37,962 nt of DNA from Phellopilus nigrolimitatus (GCA_021029095.1 JAJOHG010000246.1:1-37962); one strand, 5' to 3'; positions 22,497-33,302 are shown, counted from the stretch's first letter. The notes: generated by a model from the sequence alone, not told the origin. Numbers and translations: made by a program.

Positions 22497-24010
22497 TGGG
22501 ACGGGCTCTGGTTGACGGATGGATCAACATTAGCGTCTGTATGGGTGCGTTTTTCGTCCCGTACGCGTGCCTCAGCGATGCGATGATCAAATATAAACAG
22601 ACATTGTACGGGGAAAGCAACCCCCAGAACTTTTACCGGCGCGTGAGGGTTACAACGAAACACCTAGGCTATTGCAGGAAGAGCGGAAGTATGGCTTTCG
22701 GGAGCCAGTCTTCCAGTAGGACAAGCTGAATGGGAGGGTCAGCGTCAAGCAGTATTTTCAACAAAGTAAGCACAGCTTGGTGACTAGCTAAAATCTAGAA
22801 ACTCACTATATTATATAGAGTTCAACATCCGCCTCCAACAGCAGATGACTTTCCCGTTATCAATGTGGGAAACAAGACCAAAAATATATTTGTCCTTACG
22901 GAACTCTGTGAGATCAAGCCTCGCCAGCCTTTTTTCGGGCATGCTTGCTGGGAGCGAGGCTGCGGGGATGACAAAGTACTGTACCAACCCTCCATACGTC
23001 GATACTAAGAGCAAGGACTTGAAGTACTGGGTCTGTGTCAGGGCGCACCGCCCATACAGGGATTCTGCATTGAAGTCTCCCTCGACATGGCGGTCGTCCC
23101 TGCACGCCTGCTGAACCCGCCCAAAGTTATCTACTCCTCTGGGTCTCTCACCGTCGCCAATGGGTCCTGGAACACCCGCGACGTGCGTTTCCACTGACCC
23201 TCGCGGCTTACTCGCGCCACCATTCTCGTCCTTGCGGATGGCAGGCGCGAGGACTTCAGGGATCCCTCGGACCCGGCACTGCACGGCGTTGTGACGCGGC
23301 TCCTGGCGACTTTCCGGGCAGGCGGGAGCAGGCAGACGTGCTCCCGCCGCTTTTTTTGTGCTGCTCCCTCAAGCGAACCTTGCGACCCATTGCGTGCCGC
23401 GACAATCGACGCGATCGAGAACGAGATTAAGACACTCCTTGGGCGTCCGAACATCATGCTCATCTTCGTTGATGCTCATTAGAATGGATTGCATATGAAG
23501 ACTCTCCCCGAGCGCATCATTGTGCTCCGTGGCGGGGTCTCCGACGGCCAGTTCAAACACGTGCTCACATCACGAGCTTCTGGAGATCAAGGCCTCGTTT
23601 CACTCTTTCAAGAGCTACAGTCCCAAGCTCACCATCGCGATCTGCGGGAAGCAGCACCGTACGCACTTCTACCCGACAAGGCCCAAGCAGGCGGACAAGA
23701 CCTCAAACAAGAAGGCCGGGACCGGGGCGTCACTGCGGTGTATAACTTCGATTTCTTCCTGCAGGCGCATGCGCATGCGGGGCAGCAAGGCGCGGTGCGC
23801 ACGACGCACTACACAGTGATATTTGATGAGAACCGGTTCTCCGCGGACGAGATCCAGCAGGGCGCGCATGACGCGAGCTACCTGTGGTCGCCCGCGACGA
23901 AGAGCGTGCGGCTGGTCCCACCGGCGTACGCGGTGGAACGGGCGCGCCGGCGCGCCCGGCTGTATTTCCACAAGATCCTCCCCCCTCCTCCGGCCAGCAA
24001 GGAGAGATGA
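22497..24010 (+). pseudogene. Argonaute pseudogene (partial PAZ and Piwi)
   Basis: Fragments in changing frames follow the order of a fungal Argonaute. ALVDGWINISVCMGAFFVP (22505-22561) and RVRVTTKHLGY are linker and PAZ approach. GRVSVKQYFQQ ends at a GTAAGC donor near 22764. FPVINVGNKTKNIFV, ELCEIKPRQPFFG (22850-22940) is the PAZ end. SLDMAVVPARLLNPPKVIY, SGSLTVANGSWNTRDVRFH and GRPNIMLIFVDAH (23075-23480) are MID and early Piwi. LPERIIVLRGGVSDGQF (23501-23551), TAVYNFDFFLQAHAHAGQQ, THYTVIFDENRFSADEIQQ and HDASYLWSPATKSVRLVPPA (to about 23930) are late Piwi. About 100 residues between VDAH and LPERI, holding the first catalytic Asp, are missing. The RDG Asp is Gly in LRGGV. Argonautes carry small RNAs in RNAi. 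This copy is dead. Confidence 0.85.
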
Positions 24011-26099
24011 AGCGCAGATCATGCGCAGGGCGAAAGAGTTGTAGGGTGGGAGTGTCCATGAGAATCTTCGGAGCTCCATGTTCTTGTGATTTGCGACAAG
24101 CGGGAAAGATAGTAAGAATTTAAATAAGAATGTGAATACGTATTTCTGTGTATGTTGAAATTCGATAGCGTATTACATGTACATGTACATGAGACCTTTT
24201 AGTGTCCTAGTTCGACACTCTTCCTGAGTCATCCTGGTCTTTTTTTCCTTGGTGCTAGCGTGTCTTGACTCTCCAAGTTCGGCTTCGTTTCCCCACCACT
24301 CCCTGTGGGTGTCGTGTACCCGGGCCCGGACCTTGATCTTGATCTTGTGGCGTCACTCACCATTGCCTCTGGCATGCTGCCAGCTCAACTCATCCAGAAG
24401 GAAAGTCCCATCCACATAGTTTTTGTCCCTCATTTATCTAGAATGCATGTATTCTAATATCTCCTAAAGTACGTGGCAATAATTATCTGAAAAAAAAAGG
24501 AATCGTAACTTGCCATGCGGAGCAATGGCCCACTACCAAAGTCTTAAAGATATATATACGTGCCGTGCCAAAACGTCGGTCCATTCTTGAAGAGTATCCA
24601 AGCAACCAGAGACTGACACGCAATCTTCAGACTTCTGCTCCAAGCCAGTACACATAGAAGAGGAGTTGGTTTCGGGAATCAGCAACGAGTCCCGTTTTGC
24701 CACAATTTTGAACTGCAAGTGTTGCGTGCCGCGCAACGGACTGCTGCCCCTCACCCTTTCTAAAAACTCGCGTTAAAATGGATTTAATGTGATGAAATAG
24801 GGAGATTACGCGAACCGCTTCTTATCCCAAGCTGGAAGCGCGCGCATCTTAGACGACATGCATTTTTATAACGAGTTTCTGAATCCGAAGAACGCACGCA
24901 CTAGTAGGTGCCGGCCGTATTGACGACACACAGCGCTCCCTTATATTTCGCTGAAGCCCTGCACTCCGGCACAGGTGTACTTCTCTCATACTTACGCATC
25001 CAGTCGCACGAAGGCAACAGCAGCGTGAGCACACCGCCAAAGCACGCTCGTCTCTTTTCTCCGCGCATCCCTCTTCTATATCGCCTGCCGGTCCGCCCTC
25101 GCCCGTCCGCAAACGCAGCTTCGAACATAGGTTTTACTCGGTCAGGGAGCTCGTCGCGACCTTTCTTGTCTGCGCCCGCGTCCCGGCGGTCCATTTTCCA
25201 ACTCGGCGACAATGACTTGCGAGGCCCGCGGGGTGCACGTTGCCCATTTCGACGACGCTCCCGATTTCCGCATTTTCTGTGACGCGATGGTGACGGCCAC
25301 GGCCGCGCTCTGCGAAACCAATCGACTAAGTACACGGATTAAAGAAGTAAATCGACCGGGAGGCGACGTACCGCCCGCCCATAAGAAAGCATCCTCCGCG
25401 CTGCGTCCTCGCATGAGACGAGCCCTTCTTCGTAAGGTGCACAGGTGCGTCGCGATGCCGACAGTGCCATCCGATAGCGTAGCTGGACCAAACTGTCCAT
25501 CGGCGAGTCGGCAGACAAAACCCAAAGCGCTCACAGTTCCGCACACACGATGTCTGCGCGCCGATAGTAGTCGACGACGTCGCTCCAAGCCGCCCGCGCA
25601 AACTCGCCGAATCTGGACAACCGTTCCACTCTGCTTCTGCATTGCATTTTGGGGTTCGGCAGACAATAGCGTCGAAGTGCTATCCACCCGCATGCGCTGC
25701 GCTGTCCGCACTGTCTAGGAGATCCGCGCATCCTAAAAAGAGCGCGCCTCGATAGAGAAGGACTGTGCAAAGCGCATGTCGAAGCTCGCGAAGCAGCTGT
25801 TAGGAAGATATCGCTATATCCCGTGAACCAGCGAGGGGCGCACTTGAGTAGACCGCGCAGTCACGGGCCATCCACGCCACGTAGAACGGAGGCCTGCGTG
25901 CAGGCCGCTCCGCGCGTCGCACTCGCAGCCCCCCAAGCTTCTCGTAAGGCCGTATCGCACCTCTAGCAGCCGCCCGCGCACCGTCTTATAAACGTCCTGA
26001 GCAGCTTCTAGGGCAAGTGTGCCCCGCGCTCATGCGCCCTCGTCTACACCTTCCTGGACGCGGAAGCCTGCATCGCCCCACAGGAGGGGCGGCAGCAGC
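24011..26099. other. Long region without a recognised gene
   Basis: About 24011-24850 is AT-richer and shows nothing but a short palindromic ACATGT tract at about 24175-24191. About 24850-26099 is GC-rich with overlapping open frames on both strands (for example 24901-25335 -, 25212-25718 + and 25142-25711 -). The two-strand openness is what GC-rich sequence gives by chance, and no frame shows a family motif. Decayed gene sequence is possible. Confidence 0.35.
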
Positions 26100-26104
26100 A
26101 AAAT

Positions 26105-26510
26105 GGGCTCTCCTCCCATAGTGTCCACACTACAGATTCTCTTATTACAGAGCCTTCCTGCGCTGTTCTTCCGACGCCGAGTGCGTGCCTGTACGCCGAC
26201 GCTCTTGTCCATAATGGGCGGCGCCGTCTGCGCGAGGTATGGGGCAGAGCGCGCATTGCGGAAGCACGCGTCGTGGTCGTGTTCATGCTGCGCGTGGGGG
26301 GCATGCCATGCTGGGTCGCATAAGTACGGTAGGAAGAAAAGAAAAAGTAGAGGGACTCAGCGCACGCGCGAATTCGCAGCGCTCGTGTCCCTGGATTGTC
26401 TTCCAGCATGGCGGGCTCCGTCTCTTCCTGTTTTTCATCTGTGTGTGCGTGCATGTAAGTAAGCCAGGCCGCCACCCGATATCATCTAGCGTTGTTTGCG
26501 CCTCCTCGTC
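26105..26510 (+). repeat. Inverted repeat X, left copy
   Basis: This segment recurs in inverted orientation at 34858-35165. A 20-base word at 26491-26510 is identical to the reverse complement of 34858-34877. Other shared blocks include the CCTTCCTGCGCTGTTC word near 26153 and the GAAAGAAAAGAAAAAGTAGAGG-like tract around 26333-26354. Predicted peptides such as GRKKRK followed by RGTQRTREF match GRKKRKNRGTRRTRKF on the other side, but reading frames are not conserved through the whole unit. The origin is unknown; it may be the end of a dead gene. Confidence 0.6.
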
Positions 26511-26972
26511 ATGTGTACAGCGGAGCAGTGTCGGTCGCATCTCCAAAGACCCGGGGTTATCCGCCGTGGACATTATGTAACATTTATTTGCACGTATTTG
26601 TCGAATTGTAACGTAGGTTAGCAAAACCAAAGTGCATAGTAAAATCTACATGGGTAGACATGTCGGGGTGTGCGCTGCATGGCAAAATAGATTTTGTAGT
26701 GAGAAAGCTGAAATTTAATTTTGTGTTACGCATTCTAAGTGCTCTATGGCGCATACTCGCGTCTTACATATCATCAGCCTTCAAGCGTTCGCGACTAGTA
26801 TTCTAACCTGCAAGAACCCGCCCCCTTGAACCCATTCCGCAACACTCCGCGTTTTCCGACGCCGGTCCTTCTCAACAACAACTCTCGTGTGCCATGGAAA
26901 GAACGGAATTCAGCATTGCAGCAGGAGCGTGCACAGGCACCATCCAACGCTTCCTGTGGATGCGCAGGATCA

Positions 26973-27030
26973 CGCGCTGTTGTCGCTCAGCGCAGATGCG
27001 ATAGACTAGATGCGCATAGCCGTGTGTTTT
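26973..27030 (+). repeat. Inverted repeat Y, left copy
   Basis: About 58 bases ending just before the kinase-copy promoter are similar to the reverse complement of about 34735-34792. Conserved words include TGTCGCTC, GCAGATGC and CGCATAGCCG. On the right side, Y is about 65 bases from X. Here it is about 460 bases from X, which suggests an insertion at about 26.51-26.97 kb on the left or a deletion on the right. Confidence 0.5.
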
Positions 27031-27114
27031 TACGTGCAATCGTAACTGGCGCCCTCTATTCAAAGGCGCCGTTTCGTGGACGAACGTCCATCTTGCCATT
27101 TTCCGTCTCTTGCA

Positions 27115-27475
27115 TGGCGGCCACGCTCTCCTTGCATTTCTCTCACGCGATAATATCAGTCTCCGAAACGTCGAAGCAAATAATACCCACTTAGAAGACA
27201 TGTATTGCGCGACTGCAACAGAGGTTCTATTGGGGCAAGGCAGCAGCTATACAGCTTATTGCGCGACGCACCGCATCATCATGCTCTTCTTCAGCGCGGA
27301 TCTGATGTATTTTGGTAGGCTAGAGGATGACTACGAGGAATACCAGACACATTTGAAGGAACTGCAGGCCGCCAGGGTTGTCCTGGAGTGTCTTGGCTTC
27401 TACGCGGATGGCGATGACGTGCGCTGTTTGTTACTCGAGGATTGCGGCGAATTCATCGACGAGTGCCTGGGTAGC
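27115..27475 (+). pseudogene. Truncated kinase-like copy, paralogue of the 33 kb gene
   Basis: ATG 27115 begins MAATLSLHFSHA, matching MAAKLSLHFSHA of the gene at 33303. It then changes frame where about ten residues present at 33 kb are missing. It continues with ISLRNVEANNTHLEDMYCAT, RLEDDYEEYQTHLKELQAAR, VVLECLGFY and LLLEDCGEFIDECL. Homology stops near 27475, before the C-lobe, at a junction with unrelated sequence. The beta-3 Lys position is Phe (IIMLFF). The region just upstream (about 27040-27114) also matches the 33 kb promoter, so promoter and N-lobe were duplicated together. It is a frameshifted, truncated pseudogene. Confidence 0.75.
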
Positions 27476-27527
27476 CCCGCACCCAGCTATGAAAGGCACC
27501 GGGACGGCGGGGCGGACGGCGGTGCCT

Positions 27528-27790
27528 GAGCAACTTGCAGACATACGATAGCAAGAATGCTCGTCGGCGTAGGTAAAGTGAAAGTAGGCTGCGTATATCG
27601 TGTAGAAAGCTCGCCAGCGGTAGTCTAAAAAGTAGCGGACCAAAAAGGGACGCGAGAATGGTCGGGGTGAGACCAGAGGACGTTGGATGTGCAAGAAGAC
27701 GGGTGAGCAGATCGACGAGAGTGAGCAGGGGGCGGGTACAGAAATCGCTTTTGCTGAAATTGCTTGGATGCTCAAGCTCGCGCCAGCGTA
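27528..27790 (-). pseudogene. Probable Msb1/Mug8 (DUF1708) fragment, left copy
   Basis: Read on the minus strand: HPSNFSKSDFCTRPLLTLV, LLTRLLAHPTSSGLTPTILA, SLFGPLLF, then in another frame RWRAFYTIYAAYFHFTYADE. The pattern of a small helical segment ending in SLFGPLLF followed by a TYAAYL/TEH-like helix recalls the RhoGAP-like Msb1/Mug8 domain; this assignment is from memory of the family and is tentative. The fragment has an inverted counterpart at 37010-37250. It sits next to the karyopherin relic in both places. Confidence 0.4.
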
Positions 27791-27969
27791 AATGGGTCGC
27801 CAAGGGACGAGCCTGAGCTGCTCGATGCCAGAGACGACACGCACAGACTCCATCGCAACAGCGCCGAGGACATGTGGCCCAGCAAAGCGCGCCTCCTTCC
27901 GAAAATCACGAGCACGCAGGAAAGAGATAATTAATGGGCGTACGGCGGGAAAGTCGATGTCATGGGCAG

Positions 27970-29900
27970 CGTTAGAGAAACAAGAATCGCTGGGTGGAAC
28001 AAGGGCCGGTTCTCGACGTAGTCGTTATCCAACGAGCGCGTCGATGATGAGCGGTAACACATCGGCGAGCGCCATGGCGGCAGCGTTGCGCACGATCATG
28101 CGCACGACAGCACCTATGCGCACGACAGCACCTATGCGCACGACAGCACCTGCAGCATTGTCGCGCGCGTTGTACTTGGCCGGAGTAGAGTTGGGCGAAA
28201 TGAAAAAGGTGCGGGTGCAGCGCAGTGAGGAAGGGGTGGAATTGCGGGGAGATCGCGCACGCTGTGTTCAACAATCAGACAGGCAGCGAAGGCAGCATTG
28301 TTGTCAATTTCTGCGTCTTCACCGAGAACTGTCGAAAGAATAGGTCGATGTCCTCCTTCACGCCCGAGATGATGACCACGGCCCAAGCAGACTCTCTGGC
28401 GCGCTCTTGCGGATGTCTTCGGAGTAGTGAGCCAGCAGTCCGAAGAGCTCGAGCGCCGACCGAGGAAAGTAGCGGCCTGTGCTCGTGCACGTGTCGGGCG
28501 CAATCTCTTTTCGACTGCGATGGCAAAGTTGACCTAGGCATGTTCTCAACGTCGAGAGACTGCGCATGGCCGACGTCAACGTTGCCAGACAGCTCGCAGC
28601 TCTCGAAAGTGATGGGAGACGATGCGTCCGCGTCCGCCGAGAAAACCTGAGCAGTCTGACTGCAGAAGTTTCATTAGCATCTCCGGAAAGATATAGTGCG
28701 AAAAAGTGCGACTCACAGAGGTAATATTCGCCATGCTCATCCTGACCGAGGCTGTTGATGAGAGCCGGGACGACCTTCGAAAGATACGGCGCGAAGTCCT
28801 TGCCGAGCTACAAATCTCATCGCACCGAAGAAGAGGAAGCTGATTTTGCGAAGACGAGCGTTCGGAGACCGCCGAGCTAGCGAAAGTCTGCATTACCATG
28901 TCCGGGAAGTGAGATCGTAAAGCGTCCGCACCGGCAGCCTCCGCGAACGTTCGTACTGCATTCATCGTAAATCCACGCAATTTGGATTCAGAACCCTCGC
29001 CGAAGAGCTGGAGGAAGAGGCTGATGCGTTGAAGGATGTTAGGGAAATATGGGAGGGACACCGCATGAGTGGTCCCAATCTTATTGGTGACGACGGCCTT
29101 GAGCTTGACGGGAGCAGTGTCGGGAAGTCCGGAGAAGCCTGCAACAGAAGCTGTAGGTAAATCTTAGATGGTTCCGGGATCGTCGAGAAGCGGATTGACC
29201 GCAGTAAACGCTGTGCGCTCGGTCACGACATGTCCTGGTGGATGTCTTCATGGGGAGCCGCGAAGACCTGAGAGGACGGCAGAGAGGGAGATTATAGCAG
29301 GAAATAGGTTCTGGAACACGCGCACTTCGGCTACTCTTCCGCACCGATATATAGTGCTATCACGTCGAGCGCGCGGACGGCGGTAAGGAGCTCATCTGCC
29401 CTCCGCGGGTCCTGGAAGGGGTTCTTGAAGACGGCGAGCAAAGCATGAATATGCTCCTGGAAGCCCTCGATGATGCCTTCGAGCACGGTAAATAGGAGAA
29501 ATGCGAAGTGCTCGCAGTCTATGATCTGCCGGGATGTACATCAGCGGTTGGTGAGTTGGAGGTCGAGCCGCTGCTTGAAATTCGTCTCCATGAAGGCGAT
29601 CGCGGCAATTACACGCGGCGCAAAGAGGTGGAAGATCTTGAAGGTCTTGGTCAGCGTGATAACGGGGAGGATCTGCTTGAGCTGATCGCGCCTGGACTGA
29701 GGCACGTTGAACTAGAGTTCGCCAGACTTGTGCGCGACGCGCTTTCGAAGCTTGGCGGCAAATGTCTTCATCGGGCGGGCTGGCGACGATGTGAGTGGGG
29801 GTGGGTGTGTGCCAAATTCTTGGAGTAGTAATCGTTGAGCTGAGTAATGGCCGCCTTGAGAGTGACAAAATCGGCGGACAAGAGGTGCTGCAGCGGGTGT
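27970..29900 (-). pseudogene. Importin-4/Kap123 karyopherin beta pseudogene, left copy
   Basis: Minus-strand fragments follow the order of a Kap123/importin-4 HEAT-repeat nuclear import receptor. LLSADFVTLKAAITQLNDYY (about 29880) and KLRKRVAHKSGEL form the importin-beta N-terminal region. TVLEGIIEGFQEHIHALLAV and FKNPFQDP lie at about 29490-29405. APVKLKAVVTNKIGTT, LPYFPNILQRISLFLQLFGE, SKLRGFTMNAVRTFAEAAGA, FLFFGAMRF and HGEYYL lie at about 29115-28720. ALELFGLLAHYSEDIRKSA is near 28460, and NAAFAACLIVEHSV and ARDNAAGAVVRMIVRNAAA are near 28290-28070. Frameshifts and stops are frequent. Total length is far below the usual ~1,080 codons, so internal deletions are large. A second inverted copy lies at 36090-36975. 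Confidence 0.85.
28100..28151 (+). repeat. 18-base minisatellite, about 2.9 units
   Basis: Three tandem units of GCGCACGACAGCACCTAT start at 28100, 28118 and 28136; the third is slightly incomplete. They lie inside the left karyopherin relic, over the segment encoding the arginine-rich stretch before the HEAT repeat. The inverted copy of this relic (near 36730) has only one unit, so the expansion arose after the duplication. Confidence 0.85.
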
Positions 29901-29989
29901 GCGGCTGCACTGTTCACGACTAGAGGATAAGCGCCTTGATGTTGTCGCTCGCATTCAAAAGATTTCACCACCTACCTAGTTTTCTTCCC

Positions 29990-30429
29990 TCTCGCTCGTC
30001 CTACCACGCATTCGTCTGCGTAAGAACCGGTCCATCCAGTAGCACGACGCGAAGAGGCCGAGTCGTCGTTGCTCCTTCAAATCCGTGTACTTCTAGTTAC
30101 AGTCTGTAGTTCATATCAGCAAAGTGACGATTCGAAAGTAGATTAGTTGCTTACCGTCGATTAAGTCCGCCAACTTACAGTTGAGCCCTCACCGCAATGT
30201 CGACACTATCAATGTGGAAGACGACAAGCTATGTTTGTTGTTATTTGTTCGTTCCATATTGGTGTTTGGCTTCATCGCCTCTGCAAGCATTTGAGCTCGT
30301 CCTTTTCACGATTTGGCTCGACGGTTGTCAGAGGTGAATTTGAGCGTAATCTTCATGTCACTATTTTTGTTGGCTTGCAAAGAATGCGCAATGAGCTCGC
30401 CAAACTTGTCCACCGCCCAGTCTTCAAGC
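29990..30429. other. Region without a recognised gene
   Basis: Open frames on the plus strand (30231-30452) show no family motif. Nothing here joins convincingly to the coding relic that starts near 30440. Confidence 0.3.
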
Positions 30430-30439
30430 ATATTCCACC

Positions 30440-31320
30440 ATTTTCTGTCTAGGTCGACTGGGTACCGCCGACAATATCTACGCACTGTCTATCGCCGTCA
30501 AGGCCTTTGATATCCGGAATGATCCAACTCTGCTTTCATTGAGCCATGAACTCGTCAAAGCTGCTAATCCTATGGACGCCGAGCGCGTCGATCAAAGCCT
30601 ATGTCTCGCTGTCGACAAGAGTAACACATTCGTACACAAACGTATGCGAGACTTTCTGTGCACATCAAGGAGCTTTCCGGCGATCTTGGGCTTAATACCG
30701 CGGACTTGTACATTATCAATATTGTCAAGAAGACGCAGAAGGGCTGCGTGGATGAGCCCAACTTCCTCTTTTCTGAACGGAGCAGCGGCTTCGACTGCAG
30801 TATCGCGCACGCATACGCTTTTGACCGCAAGTAAGTGGCGCTATCGAAGACACAGGGAGACGTTCTCTCGCGTCGCCGGAACGACCTGCGCTGAGCGACA
30901 ACACGTGACCCCGAAAGGTCGACTGCGAGCACTGCGCTGAATCTAGAACTAGTAGAAGGCAAGCGACGATGGAACCACGGCGTCTGTTGGATCATCATGC
31001 AGGATGACGTCGTCCCGACTAAGCTCGATGTTGTACTCCGGCCAAAATAGCTTGTCGGTGGCCTCGCAGTGCGCTGGAATTCACTCAGGTACTCTTTCAT
31101 ATGATTACCACATACTAAATCTATGTTTATTCTAGCAATCTTTGCTTGCACGACTTGCTCGCATTCTGCATTTCCTTCGGGACGATCACCGCGTTTCTCA
31201 AACTTGGTGCCGGCGAGGTGCGGCAAAGGCGCTCCAGAATGTCAGATGGCGGGGCGGGGCTGCTGCCTGGGCCGTCCGGGGTGTTCGAGTTGAAGGCCCG
31301 GTTGCGGTGAGTGGATCTCT
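30440..31320 (+). pseudogene. Unrecognised protein-coding relic
   Basis: The plus strand shows coherent protein-like sequence broken by frame changes. TADNIYALSIAVKAFDIRND, then PTLLSLSHELVKAANP and LCLAVDKSNTFVHKRMRDF, run to about 30655. After a one-base shift come VHIKELSGDLGLNTADLYII, VKKTQKGCVDEPNFLFSERS and DCSIAHAYAFDRK (to about 30830). Later pieces include CWIIMQDDVVPTKLD (near 30990). After a likely intron ending near 31135 comes LCLHDLLAFCISFGTITAFL, then KLGAGEVRQ (to about 31225). The length and regular amphipathic composition argue for a former gene of about 250 residues or more. I cannot assign the family. Confidence 0.45.
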
Positions 31321-31564
31321 CTTCCTCAAGAAAATGTGCTCATCCAGGTCGCTTTCTGCTGCATCGCGATCCTCGACTCCAAATTCTGATGTGATACGGA
31401 TTTGAAATTTGAATCTAATAAATTAGACTAACAATGGTTTCTGACGCAGTGCGCTAATAATAAATATACGACTTATCTAATTCGTTAATGGAAGAGTAAG
31501 AGTGTCTAATAGAGATAGTAAATGCCCTTATACAAGCCTACGGCTTTCGTCGAGCGGCACTTCG

Positions 31565-32689
31565 TCAAGACTCGGAATACACATCAGCAAGTCTAGTATT
31601 TGGGTGAGTATAAGATGTACACAGGCTTTAGAGCAGACAACTCACCTATAAATTGGGCCTGGGTCATATTGTCCCTCTCGGCCTTCCCTGAAAAGTGTCA
31701 GACAGTGCTTGTCGACCTCTGGGACACTAAATGCGCGATCTTTGGGGAGTTCCGTGTCTCCGAAAGCAAGAGTCATCCAAGCGAAGGTGCGCCTGAGAGA
31801 GTTCTTGTCCAAAGCGATCGCCCGTGACATGTAAAGAATGTTGTCCCGGTCCTTTGAATTCCGGTATACATGAATAGTTTGGTCATATGTGGACAGCATA
31901 GCACAATCCGCATTGTTCGCCATCAATTGAGCCCAGACCTTGATGGGAAAAAAAAATCAGTTTCACTCCTTTTCATCACCTTAGGACCTGACATACCTGT
32001 GTCAGAATCCTGGTAACCGCATCGACCGTCGAGTCTTCTTTTTTGGGCCACACGAATGGAACAACCACGGCTTTTCCTGACTTGTACCGTTTCCTCAGAA
32101 GCTTGTCAAATGTGTTTCCCAGAGCATTTGGGGTCTTCATCTCTATGGTTAACATGGTTTTCCCTTTTTTTTTAAAGACTGTCCATTCTCCTTTTACGAG
32201 TATTCCATCGGGTATGACCCCCTTTTCTCCAGAAGACGAAGCTAGGTAAGGTGTGATAGCCAATGGGTCCTTCCCAGTAGAAACTGTGTTTTTATCTTTG
32301 CAGTAGTGCAGTGCTGACAATGCAGGACGAGCGAGCACAGTGTTAAACCAATCCCTCGAGTCCTGTTCGCTGTTGATAACAGGAGGCAGAAATGTATGTG
32401 CTGTGGTGTACTTTGGATCAACATGTGCAAGCCACATCTTTGTGCTGTCGTCTCCAGTGTCCAATTTTTTCTTCTTTGCAATTTGTTGTGCATGCCCCAT
32501 GATATCTTTCTCAACAAGATTAGGAATATATGCGATACCGTGAAGCCTATGTTTTTTTACTGTCGAGAGTTCTTTCTTCGACACGGCTTTTGTCCCTGCT
32601 GCAGTGCCGGTATTCCTCATTGGAGGGACAATAGGATTTTCTCCTAAGTCTAGATAGTAATCAAGGAATTTTGACTTGAAGAGTGCCAT
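31565..32689 (-). CDS. PD-(D/E)XK nuclease-fold protein of unknown function
   Basis: Exons, in transcript order, are 32689-31997, 31938-31646 and 31592-31565; they join in phase to 337 residues. A PD-(D/E)XK-like core is visible: VIPDGILV with Asp161, then LTIEMKT with Glu183 and Lys185. A Gln-containing helix QVWAQLMANN follows, then a strand pair (AMLSTYDQTIHVYR). This order resembles the restriction-endonuclease-like domain found alone or next to kinase domains in many basidiomycete proteins; the assignment is by motif only. A basic KKKK patch lies at 72-75. The start at 32689 fits because ATGG is in good context and a TTTATATA-type TATA box lies about 50 bases upstream (32738-32745). The upstream in-frame extension to 32806 would begin before the TATA box. 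It is transcribed divergently from the kinase-like gene at 33303. Confidence 0.75.
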
Positions 32690-32737
32690 GGTTGGGGTAA
32701 GATGAGGCTGATGGTAGAAGACTCTACGAGGAATATG

Positions 32738-32745
32738 TTTATATA
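32738..32745 (-). promoter_or_regulatory. TATA box of the PD-(D/E)XK gene
   Basis: On the minus strand the sequence reads TATATAAA about 50 bases before ATG 32689, the distance expected for a fungal TATA promoter with a short leader. Confidence 0.6.
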
Positions 32746-33248
32746 CCATAGCTACTGTATGATCCGCTTGGCAGATGATACTTGAAGCACAACGAAACGA
32801 GAACAAAATTTCGTCTTCGTATCCAAGAATGATGGCTGGGCGAGAACATTAGGGGAAACGTATTCTGGTGAAACGTAGACACTACATTTAAAATTGAAGA
32901 GTTTCGTGTATCTAATGTTTCAAGGAACCATAAGTTATATGTAGTCCATGGAGAGGTCTGAGGAACTGATATATCTATCTTAGCCGCTTATGTCTCATTC
33001 CCGAAGAATGGATACACCCTTGATGGTCAGAGCATATCGAGGAATGTTGAGTCAATTATTTCCAGTAATCAAAACGGGTATTAGAGGCGAAATTATGGAA
33101 ACACATGGCTGAAACTGCTTCCAACCCCATTTAACGCTCACCGAAAGACTGTTTGACGGTATCTAAAGCATATCATATGTAATGGAGGGATCTTTTCCAT
33201 CGTGGACTTTCACCACGTGTTTTGTATGTGATTGTGACTGGTACACTT

Positions 33249-33256
33249 TATTTAAA
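33249..33256 (+). promoter_or_regulatory. TATA-like box of the kinase-like gene
   Basis: TATTTAAA lies about 47 bases before ATG 33303 and is followed by GGCGCCGTTTCG. The same downstream words occur before the 27 kb copy (around 27064), where the box has decayed to TATTCAAA. Confidence 0.5.
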
Positions 33257-33302
33257 GGCGCCGTTTCGCAACTGAACGTCCAAGTTATCATTTGCATTCT
33301 GC

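Noticed and set aside
24901..25718. Overlapping long frames on both strands
   Set aside because: No family motif, no splice logic and simultaneous openness of both strands; most likely a composition effect or decayed DNA.
28100..28151. Tandem repeat as a CRISPR array
   Set aside because: Units are directly adjacent with no spacers and the DNA is fungal; it is a minisatellite in a pseudogene.
32690..32806. Upstream in-frame start for the PD-(D/E)XK gene
   Set aside because: That start would lie before the TATA box at 32738-32745, and the ATG at 32689 has better context.
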